This document shows, piece by piece, positions 17,218-25,798 of a stretch of DNA of 64,000 nt. The position numbers were made by a program, and so were the translations under genes. Numbering within the stretch: position 1 is the first letter of the stretch; each line of letters opens with the position of its first letter. Source of the DNA: Sphingomonas koreensis (lineage in GTDB: Bacteria > Pseudomonadota > Alphaproteobacteria > Sphingomonadales > Sphingomonadaceae); assembly GCF_002797435.1 (NCBI RefSeq), contig NZ_PGEN01000001.1:3780501-3844500 (forward strand), in the 5' to 3' direction. Below the pieces are notes generated by a model. That model searched no databases and had not been told where the DNA came from. It saw only the letters and a program-made list of their open reading frames with translations.

Positions 17218-18864
17218 TCACTTGGCCGAGCAGGTCGTGCCCGGGCCAGCATCCAGATCGAGGCAGCGACCGTCGATCTCGCCCGCCGGGATCGGCAGGC
17301 CGATGACGCCGGCCAGCGTCGGAAGGATGTCGACAGTTTCGACCGACATCGGCTGTTCGAATCCGGTCTGGCCCTTGCGCCAGAACAGGATCGGTACGCG
17401 ACGGTCATAGTCCCAGAAGCTGCCATGCGTCGCGACCGCGCCGTTGGTGGGATCCGAGATCGGCGTGATCCGCGGCTTGAGCGCAACCACGAAATCGCCC
17501 GACCGCTCGGGGAAGTACGACGCGCGGGCGCGCTCGAGCATCGACCAGGTCTCGGGCGGGCCGCTCGGGCTGGGCGTCGCGAGTATCTCGGCGCGGGTAT
17601 AGACGCCGGCGACCTGCGGGTTGGCACGATAGAGCGCGATCGCCTCGCGCGTCACCGCCTCGCGCTTCTTTTTCGGGAGCGAGGGATCGACATAGATGTC
17701 GCCGAAATTGCCGCCCCACAGCAACTGACGATCACCGAGCTTGAGCTTTGCCGCGACCTTCTCGCCCATCGCCTTGGCGCCCATGCCGGAGGCGACGCGC
17801 GCCGCTTCGGGGATGCCGTGCAGGTTGTGGCGCTCGGGCAGGTCGTGCCCGCCATGATCGGCGGTCAGCACCACCTGATAATCGATCCCGGTCTTGTCGA
17901 GGATATCGAAGAACTTGCCGAGCGTACGGTCGAGATTGACCATCTGCAGGCACATTTCGGTGCCTTCGGTGCCATAGGTATGGCCGACATAGTCGCTCGC
18001 CGAGGCGCCGACGATCAGCAGGTCGGTCGCGGCGCCTTCGCCAAGCTTCATCTCAGCGCGCAGGTCGGCGGCGATGCCGATCACCGCCATGTCGAACTCG
18101 GGCGAAGCGCGGAAGCGGCGGCTGTCGCCCGCATCGCGCGCGAAACGCCCGGTGCCGACGGTCTTGCCCGCCCCGATCGGGATCGCGATGTCGCGCGACT
18201 GGCAGAAGGCCGGCAGCTCCATCGCGGGCTGCGCCTGCCCGATACGGGCCGCGGTGGCGGCGTTGCCCCGTGTGATCGCCTCCGGGATGGGGCGCCCGGC
18301 ATAGCTCACGAACGCCTTGCCACCCCACCACCAGACCTGGTCGGCCTTGTGGCCCGCCATCATGACGGCGGCGCGATCCTTGCCCGCGACCGCGGCGATG
18401 CGCGTGGCGGGGGTCGCGGCCTGCATCCGCTCGCCCAGTGTCGGCACCTTCAGATGGAGCGGCGAGACGGTGTAGTTCGAGGAATTACTGTCGGGAACGC
18501 TCTCGTCCTCCGCGCAATAGATCGTCTTGTCCTTGCGCGGCGTCTTGAGGTCGATCCAGTCGTTCGCGATGATGCCGGTGCGGGCAGGGCGGCTGCCGGT
18601 CAGGATCGTCGAATGGCCCGGGCAGGTCTCGGTCGCGGCATGGCTCTGATAGCCCGAGGGAAAGACCACGCCATTGGCGAGCCGCGCGAGGCCGCCGGTG
18701 AAATGCTGGCGATACTCGGCGAAGACGTCGGCCGAGAACTGATCGACCGAGATCGCGACGATCAGCTTGGGCGGACCGGCGGGCGCCGGCGGAGGAGCGG
18801 GCGGCGTTTCCTGCGCGTATGCGGGCGATGCGAGGAGCAGGGCGGCGGCGAACGAACGAAGCAT
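17218..18864 (-). CDS. phoK: Alkaline phosphatase of the PhoK/SPAP (PafA-like) type
   Basis: A 548-residue secreted phosphatase of the type I phosphodiesterase / nucleotide pyrophosphatase-like branch. A signal peptide covers residues 1-18 (ending AYAQ). The nucleophile T80 (ATETCPGHST), N101 (TGIIANDW) and the K162/R164 pair (GKDRA) correspond, with a constant offset of nine, to T89, N110, K171 and R173 of Sphingomonas SPAP/PhoK. Metal-site stretches VSVDQF-type, VLTADHGGHDLPERH and SDYVGHTYG are also present. The ATG at 18864 follows a perfect GGAGGAAAG; an upstream ATG (18882) would spoil the signal peptide. It hydrolyses phosphate monoesters outside the inner membrane. Divergent from the DsbD-type gene. 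Confidence 0.92.
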   Translation of the reverse strand: MLRSFAAALLLASPAYAQETPPAPPPAPAGPPKLIVAISVDQFSADVFAEYRQHFTGGLARLANGVVFPSGYQSHAATETCPGHSTILTGSRPARTGIIANDWIDLKTPRKDKTIYCAEDESVPDSNSSNYTVSPLHLKVPTLGERMQAATPATRIAAVAGKDRAAVMMAGHKADQVWWWGGKAFVSYAGRPIPEAITRGNAATAARIGQAQPAMELPAFCQSRDIAIPIGAGKTVGTGRFARDAGDSRRFRASPEFDMAVIGIAADLRAEMKLGEGAATDLLIVGASASDYVGHTYGTEGTEMCLQMVNLDRTLGKFFDILDKTGIDYQVVLTADHGGHDLPERHNLHGIPEAARVASGMGAKAMGEKVAAKLKLGDRQLLWGGNFGDIYVDPSLPKKKREAVTREAIALYRANPQVAGVYTRAEILATPSPSGPPETWSMLERARASYFPERSGDFVVALKPRITPISDPTNGAVATHGSFWDYDRRVPILFWRKGQTGFEQPMSVETVDILPTLAGVIGLPIPAGEIDGRCLDLDAGPGTTCSAK

Positions 18865-18935
18865 CTTTCCTCCGGATGGCAAATCGAGCCGGGGGCGCTA
18901 TGTTCCTTTCGCTCCCGCACGGCAAGGACTGGTGA

Positions 18936-20984
18936 ATGCGCAAGTTGAGTTTCGCGTTGGTGACAGCGTTCGCTTGGGTGCTGGCCGTAATATTGCCCGC
19001 TGAGGCACAGCAGGCCGGCCAGGACAACCTGACCGTCGAGCTGGTCGCCGAAACCGATAATCCGGCGCCTGGAGGCGAGGTGACGCTAGCCTTCGTCGCG
19101 AAGCCCGACGAGGGCTGGCACGGCTATTGGAAGAACCCCGGCGATGCCGGGCTCGACACCCGGCTCGACTGGAAGCTGCCGCAGGGCGTGACTGCGGGCG
19201 AGCTGCGCTATCCGGTGCCGACGCGGCTGATGGTCGCTGGGATCATGAACTATGTCTATAAGGGCAGCTACACCCAGCTGGTGACGCTCAAGGTTCCGGC
19301 CGGGCTGAAACCGGGTACCGCGCTGCCGGTCACCGTGCGCGCCGACTACCTCGTCTGCACCGACGAGGTGTGCGTACCCGAGACCGAGAACCTGTCGATC
19401 AACCTGATTGTCGGCGACGGCGCGATTTCGGCAGAACGGCGGACGCGGTTTGACGAATGGCGCCGAACCTTCCCCAAGCCGCTGGGAAGCGAAGGCCGGT
19501 TCGCGGTTGCCGACGGCATTCTGCGGGTCGCGATCCCCTATCCGGCAAGCGCGCCGCTGGGTGCCGATGCCTATTTCTTCCCCTTGACGCTCGAGGCGAT
19601 GAACTATTCCGCGCCGCAGAAGCTGACCCGTGACGGCGACAGCCTCGTGGTCGAGGTGAAGGCAGGAACGAAGACGCCGACAAAGCTCGAGGGCGTGCTG
19701 TCGGTTGGGTCGGGGCAGGGTTTCGCGCTAACGGCAGTGCCGGGCTCGGTCGCCGGGAGCCCGGCGGGCGGCGGCGCGATCGACTGGACTGCGGCGCTGG
19801 TCGCGCTGGGCGGGGCGTTGCTCGGCGGGCTGATCCTCAACATCATGCCCTGCGTCTTTCCGATCCTGAGCCTCAAGGCGCTGAGCCTGGCCAAGAGCGG
19901 GACGAGCGAGGGCCATGCCCGGGCGGAGGCACTGGCCTACACCGCCGGCGTCGTGCTGGTCGTGCTGGCGCTGGGCGGCGCGATGCTGGGCCTGCGCGCG
20001 GCAGGGGCGAGCGTCGGCTGGGCGTTCCAGCTGACCGATGCGCGGGTGATCCTGTTCCTGCTGCTGCTGGTGCTGGGGATCGCGCTCAACCTCGCCGGAC
20101 TGTTCGAGCTGATGACGCCGCGCTTCGCGGGCAAGCTTGCAGGCGGTGGGTCCGGAGGTGCGTTCGTGACCGGCGCGCTGGCCGCGTTCATCGCGACGCC
20201 CTGCACCGGACCGTTCATGGGCGCGGCGCTGGGCGCGGCACTGGTGCTGCCTTGGTATGTCGCGTCGCTGATCTTCCTGGGTCTCGGGTTGGGATTGGCG
20301 CTGCCGTTCCTGCTGCTGGGATTCGTTCCGGCGCTGCGGCGGCTGCTGCCCAAGCCTGGCGCATGGATGGACACTTTCCGCAAGATCCTGTCGATCCCGA
20401 TGTTCCTCACCGCGATCGCGCTTGCCTGGGTGCTGGGCGGGCTCAAGGGCGTCAACGGCATGGCGGTGGGGCTGATCGTCGCGCTGGCGCTGGCGATTGT
20501 GCTGTGGGCGCTCGGACGGCGGCAGGCGCGTGGCGCGGGCAATGGCGCGGCGTGGATTGCAGCAGCGGCGGTGACCGCGGCAGGGGTCTGGGCGGTCGCA
20601 ATGATCGACAAGCCCGCCGCGGCAGCGGAAGCCAAGGCGGCGGGCGCCGAGCCGTTCAGCGAGGCGCGTCTCGCCGCGCTTCGCGCCGAGGGGCGTCCAG
20701 TCTTCGCCTATTTCACCGCGGACTGGTGCGTGACCTGCAAGGTCAACGAGAAGACTGCGATCGAGACCGATGCGGTCAACAAGGCGTTCAGTGACAACAA
20801 TGTCGCAGTGCTGGTCGGCGACTGGACCGGCGGCGATCCGGCGCTGGGCCGCTTCATCGAGCGGCACAATCGCGCGGGCGTGCCGCTATACCTCTGGTAT
20901 CCCAAGGGATCGAGCGAACCGAAGGTCTTGCCCCAGGTGCTGACGCAAGGCATGTTGTCGGCACTTCCGGGGGACGGCGCGTAA
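18936..20984 (+). CDS. DsbD/ScsB-type protein-disulfide reductase
   Basis: A 682-residue inner-membrane electron carrier. Order: signal peptide (1-25), a periplasmic N-terminal domain with the Cys pair VCTDEVCVPE (about residues 132-138), about eight membrane spans from about residue 280 with the conserved NIMPCVFPILSLKAL and FIATPCTGPFMG cysteines, then a C-terminal thioredoxin domain with ADWCVTCK. It passes electrons from cytoplasmic thioredoxin to periplasmic partners. The long N-terminal domain with VCTDEVC resembles ScsB rather than classical DsbD. A redoxin gene follows and may be a partner. Confidence 0.92.
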   Translation: MRKLSFALVTAFAWVLAVILPAEAQQAGQDNLTVELVAETDNPAPGGEVTLAFVAKPDEGWHGYWKNPGDAGLDTRLDWKLPQGVTAGELRYPVPTRLMVAGIMNYVYKGSYTQLVTLKVPAGLKPGTALPVTVRADYLVCTDEVCVPETENLSINLIVGDGAISAERRTRFDEWRRTFPKPLGSEGRFAVADGILRVAIPYPASAPLGADAYFFPLTLEAMNYSAPQKLTRDGDSLVVEVKAGTKTPTKLEGVLSVGSGQGFALTAVPGSVAGSPAGGGAIDWTAALVALGGALLGGLILNIMPCVFPILSLKALSLAKSGTSEGHARAEALAYTAGVVLVVLALGGAMLGLRAAGASVGWAFQLTDARVILFLLLLVLGIALNLAGLFELMTPRFAGKLAGGGSGGAFVTGALAAFIATPCTGPFMGAALGAALVLPWYVASLIFLGLGLGLALPFLLLGFVPALRRLLPKPGAWMDTFRKILSIPMFLTAIALAWVLGGLKGVNGMAVGLIVALALAIVLWALGRRQARGAGNGAAWIAAAAVTAAGVWAVAMIDKPAAAAEAKAAGAEPFSEARLAALRAEGRPVFAYFTADWCVTCKVNEKTAIETDAVNKAFSDNNVAVLVGDWTGGDPALGRFIERHNRAGVPLYLWYPKGSSEPKVLPQVLTQGMLSALPGDGA

Positions 20985-21006
20985 CGCGAAACCAGGAGAT
21001 AGGGTG

Positions 21007-21612
21007 ATGAACAAGTTGATCCCGATTGGTGCGGCCATGCTTGCGGCATGGGCGATGCCCGTCGCGGCCGAGCAGGTGAACGGTCAGAAGGCGACCGATT
21101 TCAAGCTGACCGATGCCAATGGCAAGACGGTCCAGCTCTCTGACTTCAAGGGCAAGACGGTGGTTCTGGAGTGGAACAACCCGGGCTGTCCGTTCGTGCA
21201 ACGCCACTATCAGGGCAATATGCAGAAGACCCAGGCCGCGGCGAAGGCCGGCGGCGTGGTTTGGCTGACGATCAATTCGGGCGCTCCGGGCAAACAGGGC
21301 CATGTCGATGGCGCGGGCGCGAAGAAATGGGTGGCCGAGCAGAAGGCAGTGCCTGCACATTATCTGCTCGATCCCAAGGGGATCGTCGGCAAGGGTTATG
21401 CTGCCAAGACGACGCCGCACATGTACATCATCGATGGACAGGGCGTGTTGCGGTATCAGGGCGGTATCGACGACAAGCCCGCCGCGCGGGTCGAAGAGAT
21501 GGGGGCTGCGCGCAACCATGTCCTGGCCGCGCTGGGCGAGATGAAAGCGGGTAAGGCCGTTTCGGTGGCGAGCAGCCAGCCTTATGGCTGCTCGGTCAAA
21601 TACGCCGAATGA
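21007..21612 (+). CDS. Secreted thioredoxin-fold (redoxin/AhpC-TSA-like) protein with a CPFV motif
   Basis: A 201-residue protein with a signal peptide (residues 1-21, ending PVAAEQ) and a thioredoxin fold: ATDFKLTDANGKTVQLSDFKGKTVVLEWNN is typical of redoxin domains. The active-site region is NPGCPFVQRHY, so there is a single Cys (C61) instead of CxxC, as in peroxiredoxin-like proteins. A second Cys sits near the C-terminus (YGCSVKY) and could be the resolving residue. ATG at 21007 is preceded by AGGAG. It follows the ScsB/DsbD-type gene by 22 bases and is the natural candidate for its periplasmic partner. Confidence 0.82.
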   Translation: MNKLIPIGAAMLAAWAMPVAAEQVNGQKATDFKLTDANGKTVQLSDFKGKTVVLEWNNPGCPFVQRHYQGNMQKTQAAAKAGGVVWLTINSGAPGKQGHVDGAGAKKWVAEQKAVPAHYLLDPKGIVGKGYAAKTTPHMYIIDGQGVLRYQGGIDDKPAARVEEMGAARNHVLAALGEMKAGKAVSVASSQPYGCSVKYAE

Positions 21613-21649
21613 GCCATTCGTTCCTGTTATAGGGGGCAGGAGCGACGAG

Positions 21650-21680
21650 AAGGCCGGGGGGAACCCCGGCCTTTTTTGTT
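21650..21680 (+). terminator. Rho-independent terminator after the redoxin gene
   Basis: A 10-bp perfect stem AAGGCCGGGG / CCCCGGCCTT with a GGAA loop, followed by a T-rich tract (TTTTGTT). It lies 38 bases after the redoxin stop and ends the dsbD-type/redoxin transcription unit. Confidence 0.9.
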
Positions 21681-21790
21681 GTCCGCGGCGGCTTCAACCT
21701 AGGTAGCAAAGTCCCTTGTGCGACGCAGCAAAGCGTTGCAGCATGGCGGCGCCGTCACGCCCGCAATTGGGATCGGCACCGGGAGGCTGA

Positions 21791-23263
21791 ATGGGGACAG
21801 GCCGCGCGTTCGATGAAATCTGGGGTCATGGCGGGCCGGATAACCCGCGAGCCGATTTCACCGCTCTTTCCGAGTGGATCGCGGAAACCCCCCAATCCGA
21901 ATTGCATCGCCGCCAGCAATCCGCGGAAGCGACCTTTCGCCAGCTCGGTATCACCTTTGCCGTCTATGGCGACAGCGATGCGAGCGAACGCATCATCCCG
22001 TTCGATATCGTTCCGCGCATCTTCCTGCACGATGAATGGCAGCGGCTGAGCGAGGGGCTCGTCCAGCGGGTCGAGGCGATCAACGCGTTCCTGGAGGACA
22101 TTTACGGCGAGCGCCGCATCCTGAGGGAAGGTGTGCTGCCTGAGGAGCTGATCCTCAAGAATCCGCAATTCCGGCCCGAGGTCGCCGGGATTCGTCCGCC
22201 GCACGGCATTTGGGCGCATATTTGCGGGATCGACCTGGTGCGGACCGGGCCGGACGAATTCTGGGTGCTGGAAGACAATGCCCGCACCCCTTCGGGCGTG
22301 TCCTACATGCTCGAAAACCGCGAGGCGATGATCCGGCTGTGCCCCGAGCTGTTCCGCAGTTTTCGCGTCGCGGCAGTCGATAGCTACAGCGACATGCTGC
22401 GCGAGACGATGCGGTCGGTCGCGCCCCCGCGCGCCGGTTCGGGCGGCGTGCCGGTATGCGTGGTGCTGACGCCGGGGCATTTCAATTCGGCCTATTACGA
22501 GCACAGCTTTCTCGCTGACACGATGGGGGTCGAGCTGGTCGAAGCCGCTGACCTCGTGGTCGATGACGATGTGGTCTACATGCAGACGATCGCCGGGCGG
22601 GTGAAGGTGGACGTCATCTATCGCCGGATCGACGACGACTTCATCGATCCCCTGGTGTTCCGGCCGGATTCGCTGCTGGGCGTGCCGGGGCTCATTTCGG
22701 CCTATCGCGCGGGCAATGTGGCGCTGATCAATGCGCCCGGCAACGGAATCGCCGACGACAAGGCGATCTACAGCTACATGCCGGAGATCGTGAAATTCTA
22801 CTCGGGCAGCGAGGCGAAGCTGCCCAATGTCGAGACCTGGCGCTGCCGCGAGCCCGAGGCGCTCAACTATGTGCTCGATCATCTGGGCGAGCTGGTGGTC
22901 AAGCTGGTCGACGGGTCGGGGGGCTATGGCATGCTGGTCGGGCCGACTGCGAGCAAGGCGGAGATCGAGGCGTTCCGCGGCGCGCTAAAGGCCGAGCCGC
23001 ATCGCTATATCGCTCAGCCGACGCTGGCGCTCTCGACCGTGCCGACCGTCACCGAGACCGGGCTGGCGCCGCGGCATGTGGACTTCCGGCCGTTCGTCCT
23101 CACCGGATCGGACGGGGTGCGGGTGGTGCCGGGCGGCCTGACCCGCGTGGCGCTCAAGGAAGGATCGCTGGTGGTCAATTCCAGCCAGGGCGGCGGCACC
23201 AAAGACAGTTTCGTGCTGCTGCCCGACGGGGATACGCAAAGCCAGACCCAGGTGCTTGGCTGA
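21791..23263 (+). CDS. Circularly permuted ATP-grasp family protein
   Basis: A 490-residue protein of the circularly permuted ATP-grasp type 2 family (formerly DUF404/DUF407). Recognisable parts are VQRVEAINAFLEDIYGERRI, GIDLVRTGPDEFWVLEDNARTPSG, the VDVIYRRIDDDFIDPLVF block, and the ATP-grasp segment LVVKLVDGSGGYGMLVGP followed by YIAQPTLALSTVPT. ATP-grasp enzymes join a carboxylate to an amine or thiol through an acyl phosphate, so a peptide-bond-forming role is expected but the substrate is unknown. It is the first gene of the conserved trio with an alpha-E protein and a transglutaminase-like protein; its stop overlaps the next ATG (TGATG). Confidence 0.92.
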   Translation: MGTGRAFDEIWGHGGPDNPRADFTALSEWIAETPQSELHRRQQSAEATFRQLGITFAVYGDSDASERIIPFDIVPRIFLHDEWQRLSEGLVQRVEAINAFLEDIYGERRILREGVLPEELILKNPQFRPEVAGIRPPHGIWAHICGIDLVRTGPDEFWVLEDNARTPSGVSYMLENREAMIRLCPELFRSFRVAAVDSYSDMLRETMRSVAPPRAGSGGVPVCVVLTPGHFNSAYYEHSFLADTMGVELVEAADLVVDDDVVYMQTIAGRVKVDVIYRRIDDDFIDPLVFRPDSLLGVPGLISAYRAGNVALINAPGNGIADDKAIYSYMPEIVKFYSGSEAKLPNVETWRCREPEALNYVLDHLGELVVKLVDGSGGYGMLVGPTASKAEIEAFRGALKAEPHRYIAQPTLALSTVPTVTETGLAPRHVDFRPFVLTGSDGVRVVPGGLTRVALKEGSLVVNSSQGGGTKDSFVLLPDGDTQSQTQVLG

Positions 23264-24204
23264 TGCGGATGCTCTCACGCACCGCGGCGGCGCTCTACTG
23301 GCTCGGCCGTTATGTCGAGCGTGCCGACTTCACCGCGCGTCTGGTGGAGGCGACGGTGCGGCTCGACGCGCTGTCGGCGCGCCCGGCGGGCGAGGCGGCC
23401 TGGGCCAGCGCGCTTAGCGTCACCTACAATGCCGAGGGGTTCGCCGCGACCGGGCAGACTGTCTCGCAGCAGCCGGTCGCGCGCTACCTGACGCTCGACA
23501 CGACGCATCCGGGATCGATCGTGCGCTGTCTGGAGCAGGCGCGCAACAATGCGCGGGCGGTTCGGACGGCGCTAACGCGTGAGGCGTGGACCGCGATCAA
23601 CCGGCTCTGGCTGCTCTTCGCCAATCGCTCCAGTCCGGGCGGGTCGGCGGCGACGCTCAACCTGGTCGAAGGGGTGATGGCCGAGGCGCGCGGGTTCGAG
23701 GGCGCGATCCACCGCATGATGCGCAACGAGGCGACGCTGCTGATTCAGCTCGGCGCTGCGATCGAGCGGGCGGACAACACTGCCCGGCTGCTCGACGTCA
23801 AATACCATCTTCTGCTGCCCGAGGGGGAGCGGGTGGGCGGCGTGGTCGATCGTGACCAGTGGACGACCATTCTCCAGACCGTGTCGGCGGTCACCGCCTA
23901 TCGCTGGCTCTACTCCGATGGCCTCAAGCCGGTGAACGTCATCGACCTGCTCGTCTGTCACGCGGAGTTGCCGCGCAGTCTGGCGGCGTGCGTGGAGGAG
24001 GTCGTCGAACTGCTCAACGCACTCGCCAAGCGGACGGGGCTGCAGGGGGAGGCCGACCGGATGGCGCGCGGACGGATCGCCCGGATGCAGAAGACGCGCA
24101 GCCACGAGGTGCTGGTGAGCGGCCTGCACGAGTATCTCGAAGCGTTCATCCGCGAGAATGCGATGCTCGATGCTTCGATCGCGCGGCAGTTCAGGTTTAT
24201 TTGA
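23263..24204 (+). CDS. Alpha-E domain protein
   Basis: A 313-residue all-helical protein of the 'alpha-E' family (DUF403). It starts LSRTAAALYWLGRYVERADFTARL, the family's hallmark, and later has SNRSSPGG-like and FEGAIHRMMRNEATLLIQLGAAIERADNTARLLDVKYH, which repeats the ERAD(N/F)TARL pattern. No membrane segments. The biochemical role is unknown; it occurs almost always beside the ATP-grasp and transglutaminase-like genes, suggesting a shared peptide-modifying function. The ATG overlaps the ATP-grasp stop. Confidence 0.92.
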   Translation: MRMLSRTAAALYWLGRYVERADFTARLVEATVRLDALSARPAGEAAWASALSVTYNAEGFAATGQTVSQQPVARYLTLDTTHPGSIVRCLEQARNNARAVRTALTREAWTAINRLWLLFANRSSPGGSAATLNLVEGVMAEARGFEGAIHRMMRNEATLLIQLGAAIERADNTARLLDVKYHLLLPEGERVGGVVDRDQWTTILQTVSAVTAYRWLYSDGLKPVNVIDLLVCHAELPRSLAACVEEVVELLNALAKRTGLQGEADRMARGRIARMQKTRSHEVLVSGLHEYLEAFIRENAMLDASIARQFRFI

Positions 24205-24211
24205 GGCTGGC

Positions 24212-25021
24212 ATGCGTCTGGCGATCGAACATCACACGCAATACCGGTTCAGCGAACCGCAGTCTCGGCTGGTGCAGATGCTGCGGCTGACGCCAAGTGA
24301 CACGATCGATCAGACAGTGCTGAGCTGGCGGGTCGATGTCGATTGCGATGTGCGGTTGCGTGACACCACCGACGGGTTCGGAAACAAGGTGACGATGCTC
24401 TATGCCGAAGGGCCGCTGGAGAGCATTGACGTGACCGTGGCGGGGCAGGTGCTGACGACCGAGTCCAACGGCCTGGTGCGCGGCAGCTACGAGCCGCTGC
24501 CCGAAGGGCTGTTCCTGCGCGAGACGGCACGGACCACCACCAGCGCGGCGCTGAGTGCATTTGCGGAGGAGTCGCGTGGAGCGTGCAGCGGCCCGCTTGA
24601 TTGCCTCCATCGCTGGAACATCGCGCTGGCGCAACGCTTCCCCGGTGTGCCTGATGTGCCCGATACTGGCCTTTCCGCAGCGCAGGCCTTTGCGAAGCAG
24701 CTTCCTAGCTCGCGTGATCTCGCCCATATCTTCATCGCGGGCGCGCGCGCGATCAGCGTGCCGGCGCGCTATGTGTCGGGGTACCGGCAAGGCGCCAACG
24801 ACGCCTGCGCGCCGCATGGCTGGGCTGAGGCATGGGTGCCCGATCTCGGCTGGGTGGGGTTTGACCCGTCGGCAGGCATCAGCCCCGACGAGCGCTATGT
24901 GCGGGTCGCAATAGGGCTGGATGCGCCAGGTGCGGCGTCGATTGCCGGCTCAAGGCTGGGGCAGGGCGGCGAAGAGATGGACGTGGACCTGCACGTCGGC
25001 CGCCTCGGGAACGACGCCTAG
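24212..25021 (+). CDS. Transglutaminase-like protein with Ser at the catalytic Cys position
   Basis: A 269-residue protein of the transglutaminase-like family. The N-terminal beta domain begins MRLAIEHHTQYRF, as usual for this operon type. The core has VPARYVSGY, PHGWAEAWVPDLGWVGFDPS with the expected catalytic His202 and Asp218. The Cys of the usual GxCQDxAH motif is replaced: the sequence reads LPSSRDLAHIF, with Ser167 at the Cys site. The codons (agc tcg cgt gat ctc gcc cat) are clear. The protein may be a non-catalytic binding form or use another nucleophile. ATG at 24212 follows GAGG, 7 bases after the alpha-E stop. Confidence 0.85.
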   Translation: MRLAIEHHTQYRFSEPQSRLVQMLRLTPSDTIDQTVLSWRVDVDCDVRLRDTTDGFGNKVTMLYAEGPLESIDVTVAGQVLTTESNGLVRGSYEPLPEGLFLRETARTTTSAALSAFAEESRGACSGPLDCLHRWNIALAQRFPGVPDVPDTGLSAAQAFAKQLPSSRDLAHIFIAGARAISVPARYVSGYRQGANDACAPHGWAEAWVPDLGWVGFDPSAGISPDERYVRVAIGLDAPGAASIAGSRLGQGGEEMDVDLHVGRLGNDA

Positions 25022-25024
25022 GCG

Positions 25025-25798
25025 TCAGGCGAGTTCGCGCACCGGCATCGGCGTGCGCACCGCGATCTCTTCCTCGCTGAACGGACGCCAGCCATTGGGG
25101 CCGAGCACTTCCATCGGCTGGTAGCGCGTCTTGTACGCCATGCGCGCGCTGCCCTTCACCCAATAGCCGAGATAGACATAGGGCAGCCCTGCGGCACGGG
25201 CACGGATGATGTGATCCATGATGATGAGATTGCCGAGGCCCGGGCGGTCGGCATTGTCGGCGTCGAAGAAGCTGTAGATCATCGAGAGGCCGTCGGCCTG
25301 CTGATCGGTGATGCACGCGCCCACAAGCGCGCCCCCGCGCTCGGCGGGTTCGCGATACTCGATGACATAGGTGCCGACCGGCGACTGCTCGACCATGTCG
25401 GCATAGTCGCTCTCGTCCATTGCCGTCATGCCCCCGGTGGGGTGGCGGCTGGAAAGATAGCGGCGGAGCAGGTCGAACTGCTCCTCCGTCGCCCAAGGGC
25501 GGCAGGCGGTGACCTCCAGATCCGAATGGCGGCGGATAAGCTTGCGCTGGGTCGCGTTCGGCTTGAACTCGTCGGCGACCACACGGACCGAGAGGCAGGC
25601 GTTGCAGCCGACGCAGCTCGGCCGGTACGCGACCGACTGGCTGCGGCGGAAGCCGATACGGCCGAGCGCGTCGTTGAGCTCGCCGGCGTGAGGCCCCGAA
25701 AGCTCGGTGAAGATCTTCCGCTCCTGCCGGCCCGGAAGATACGGGCACGGTGAGGGGCTGGTTACGAAGAACCGTGGAAATCGGGTCAGTGCCGTCAC
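25025..25798 (-). CDS. bpt: Aspartate/glutamate leucyltransferase (arginyltransferase family)
   Basis: A 257-residue aminoacyl-tRNA-protein transferase. It adds a destabilising amino acid to N-terminal Asp or Glu, marking proteins for ClpS/ClpAP degradation (N-end rule). The Cys-rich N-terminal part is visible ([14 protein letters not shown], then [16 protein letters not shown]), as are FRRSQ and the C-terminal [19 protein letters not shown]. Length agrees with bacterial Bpt. The start codon is GTG at 25798; no ATG is available nearby. It converges on the transglutaminase-like gene and reads away from the candidate origin region. Confidence 0.92.
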   Translation of the reverse strand: MTALTRFPRFFVTSPSPCPYLPGRQERKIFTELSGPHAGELNDALGRIGFRRSQSVAYRPSCVGCNACLSVRVVADEFKPNATQRKLIRRHSDLEVTACRPWATEEQFDLLRRYLSSRHPTGGMTAMDESDYADMVEQSPVGTYVIEYREPAERGGALVGACITDQQADGLSMIYSFFDADNADRPGLGNLIIMDHIIRARAAGLPYVYLGYWVKGSARMAYKTRYQPMEVLGPNGWRPFSEEEIAVRTPMPVRELA

